64,000 nucleotides of DNA from Dimorphilus gyrociliatus. Taxonomy: Eukaryota; Annelida; Polychaeta; Dinophilidae. The notes beneath the pieces were generated by a model that was not told where the DNA came from, did not search any database, and saw only the letters and a list, made by a program, of their open reading frames with translations. The translations under genes and the position numbers were made by a program. Location: contig CAJFCJ010000002.1 in the NCBI GenBank assembly GCA_904063045.1, positions 2,130,422-2,194,421 on the forward strand. Reading direction: 5' to 3'. Of the stretch, positions 63,201-64,000 are shown piece after piece (the first letter of the stretch is position 1; each line of letters starts with the position of its first letter).

Positions 63201-64000
63201 CTTGGCCAAACCGATAGAATTTCTGGTTAGCTCTTTACACTTAGACTCAGCCTCAAACGCTCGTGTTATATAAGCTTGCATCGATTCTTCTTTACCGTTC
63301 TTAAATTCTTCGATTTGTTCTTCCAAAATAAAATGGCGAGTTTTTAATGTTTCAAGCTCATTCTGTAAGATATTTATACGGCTGTCTTTTTGTTTAATAT
63401 TGGATGAATCTCTTTCCGAGTCAATTTCTAAATCATATACTCTGTCGAGAGCTTCTGTTAATTGCCTTTTTAAACGTCTTATCTCGTGTTCTCTTTCGTT
63501 AATTTCCAATTTCGAGACTATATGTGGACTTTTCATTAACTGATTGACAGGTGAAGCTGCTGCTATAGAATTTGAAAATACATGAGTACTAGGAGTTCCG
63601 TAGTTTCGTGTCGTATTCATAAACACATAAGGTTCTCGACAAGGAGTCACACCTGTAGGATAGTCAATAATTAAGCTAATTGAATACTTATCATTGGTAT
63701 GATCAAGTTTGTTACGCTATTACAATAGTAAAATTTATTAAATAAACAATTGATTATTCTATTGTTTTTCAATGGCTCTTAGTTTGCGTCGATAGAAAGT
63801 TTTTAGATCTATTGTTTTAAAAGGCATCTCAAGCAAGCATCTTACTTGGCATTGAATTTAGAGCTGAATAATGTCTCACAGCCGCTGGACATGTTCTGCT
63901 TCGCTCTGGAGATCCTTGATGATCCTCATGAACTGGCGTAGAAGTTGACAATGGTCGAGAGTCGTTTACAGAATTATAATGATTAATGTAAGCTTTTAAA
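57207..64000 (-). CDS. NUMA1: NuMA, nuclear mitotic apparatus protein (5' end missing)
   Basis: NuMA links dynein to spindle poles and to the cortex through LGN/Pins during mitosis. Exons read from the right edge: 63846-64000 (open to the edge), 60852-63652, 59663-60796, 59420-59598, 59122-59320, 58948-59028, 58422-58891, 58046-58138 and a proposed 13-codon last exon 57207-57245. More than 1600 residues are present. The body is an almost unbroken coiled coil of about 1400 residues. The identification rests on the C-terminal block DEPEQL followed by RLSELSRRNTLCLPHLRTSYPVE, which parallels human DEPEQL, then AELQQRNRVCPPHLKTCYPLE. A basic tail with repeated SP/TP sites (RLMNSPVLSPRR, RSPKQKSP, KKKRSRPAGTTPKSPK) follows, suited to CDK control, nuclear import and microtubule binding. 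The N-terminal hook domain lies beyond the window. The last exon is less certain than the rest. Confidence 0.85.

Noticed and set aside
1-64000. tRNA, rRNA or intact transposon genes
   Set aside because: I scanned for tRNA T-loop (GGTTCRA) contexts, terminal inverted repeats and reverse transcriptase or transposase motifs by eye and found none I could support; a tRNAscan/RepeatMasker run would be decisive.

Overview
This window looks like a piece of a compact, AT-rich animal genome. Genes are split by many very short introns (mostly about 45-75 bp, GT-AG). The gene set is metazoan: TFIID, NSL complex, cohesin acetyltransferase, centriole, spindle, LDL receptor, TALE homeobox and neuropeptide precursor genes. 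Small introns, closely packed genes and the protein flavour suggest a lophotrochozoan, most plausibly a small-genome annelid such as Dimorphilus. That species guess is inference. No prokaryotic, viral or organellar segment was seen.

Layout, left to right. 0.2-0.85 kb: a decayed actin-family pseudogene (-). 1.33-1.48 kb: an orphan terminal exon (-). 2.15-6.35 kb: KANSL3 (-), 14 coding exons reconstructed, head to head with MNS1 (+, 6.78-8.33 kb) across a 430 bp shared promoter. 8.61-10.71 kb: ESCO-type cohesin acetyltransferase (+, ten exons, one GC-AG intron). 11.17-17.07 kb: CEP152/Asterless (-), with an apparent one-base frameshift. 18.65-24.53 kb: TAF2 (+). 25.13-32.07 kb: an LDLR/VLDLR-type receptor (+) with a 3.5 kb second intron. 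34.91-38.04 kb: a secreted, probably GPI-anchored stereocilin/otoancorin-like protein (-). 38.7-43.06 kb: a tandem paralogue of it (-) broken by several in-frame stops. 43.06-51.02 kb: an 8 kb gene-poor, microsatellite-rich stretch. 51.03-52.08 kb: a neuropeptide-type precursor (-) with eleven W-x6-W-[LIV] peptides. 55.4-56.7 kb: PKNOX/Prep TALE homeobox (+). 57.2 kb to the right edge: NuMA (-), cut by the window end.

The genes are mostly independent housekeeping or developmental units. Several share a theme: CEP152 (centriole duplication), NuMA (spindle poles), ESCO (cohesion), MNS1 (axoneme/meiosis), and two general chromatin/transcription factors (KANSL3, TAF2). I treat this as ordinary gene order, not an operon. 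The most unusual locus is the W-x6-W-[LIV] peptide precursor. Its repeats resemble the W(X)nW spacing of myoinhibitory peptides, but they lack the amidation glycine and carry an aliphatic residue after the second Trp. Second is the tandem live/dead stereocilin-like pair. All exon boundaries were read by eye from frames, splice sites and family similarity.
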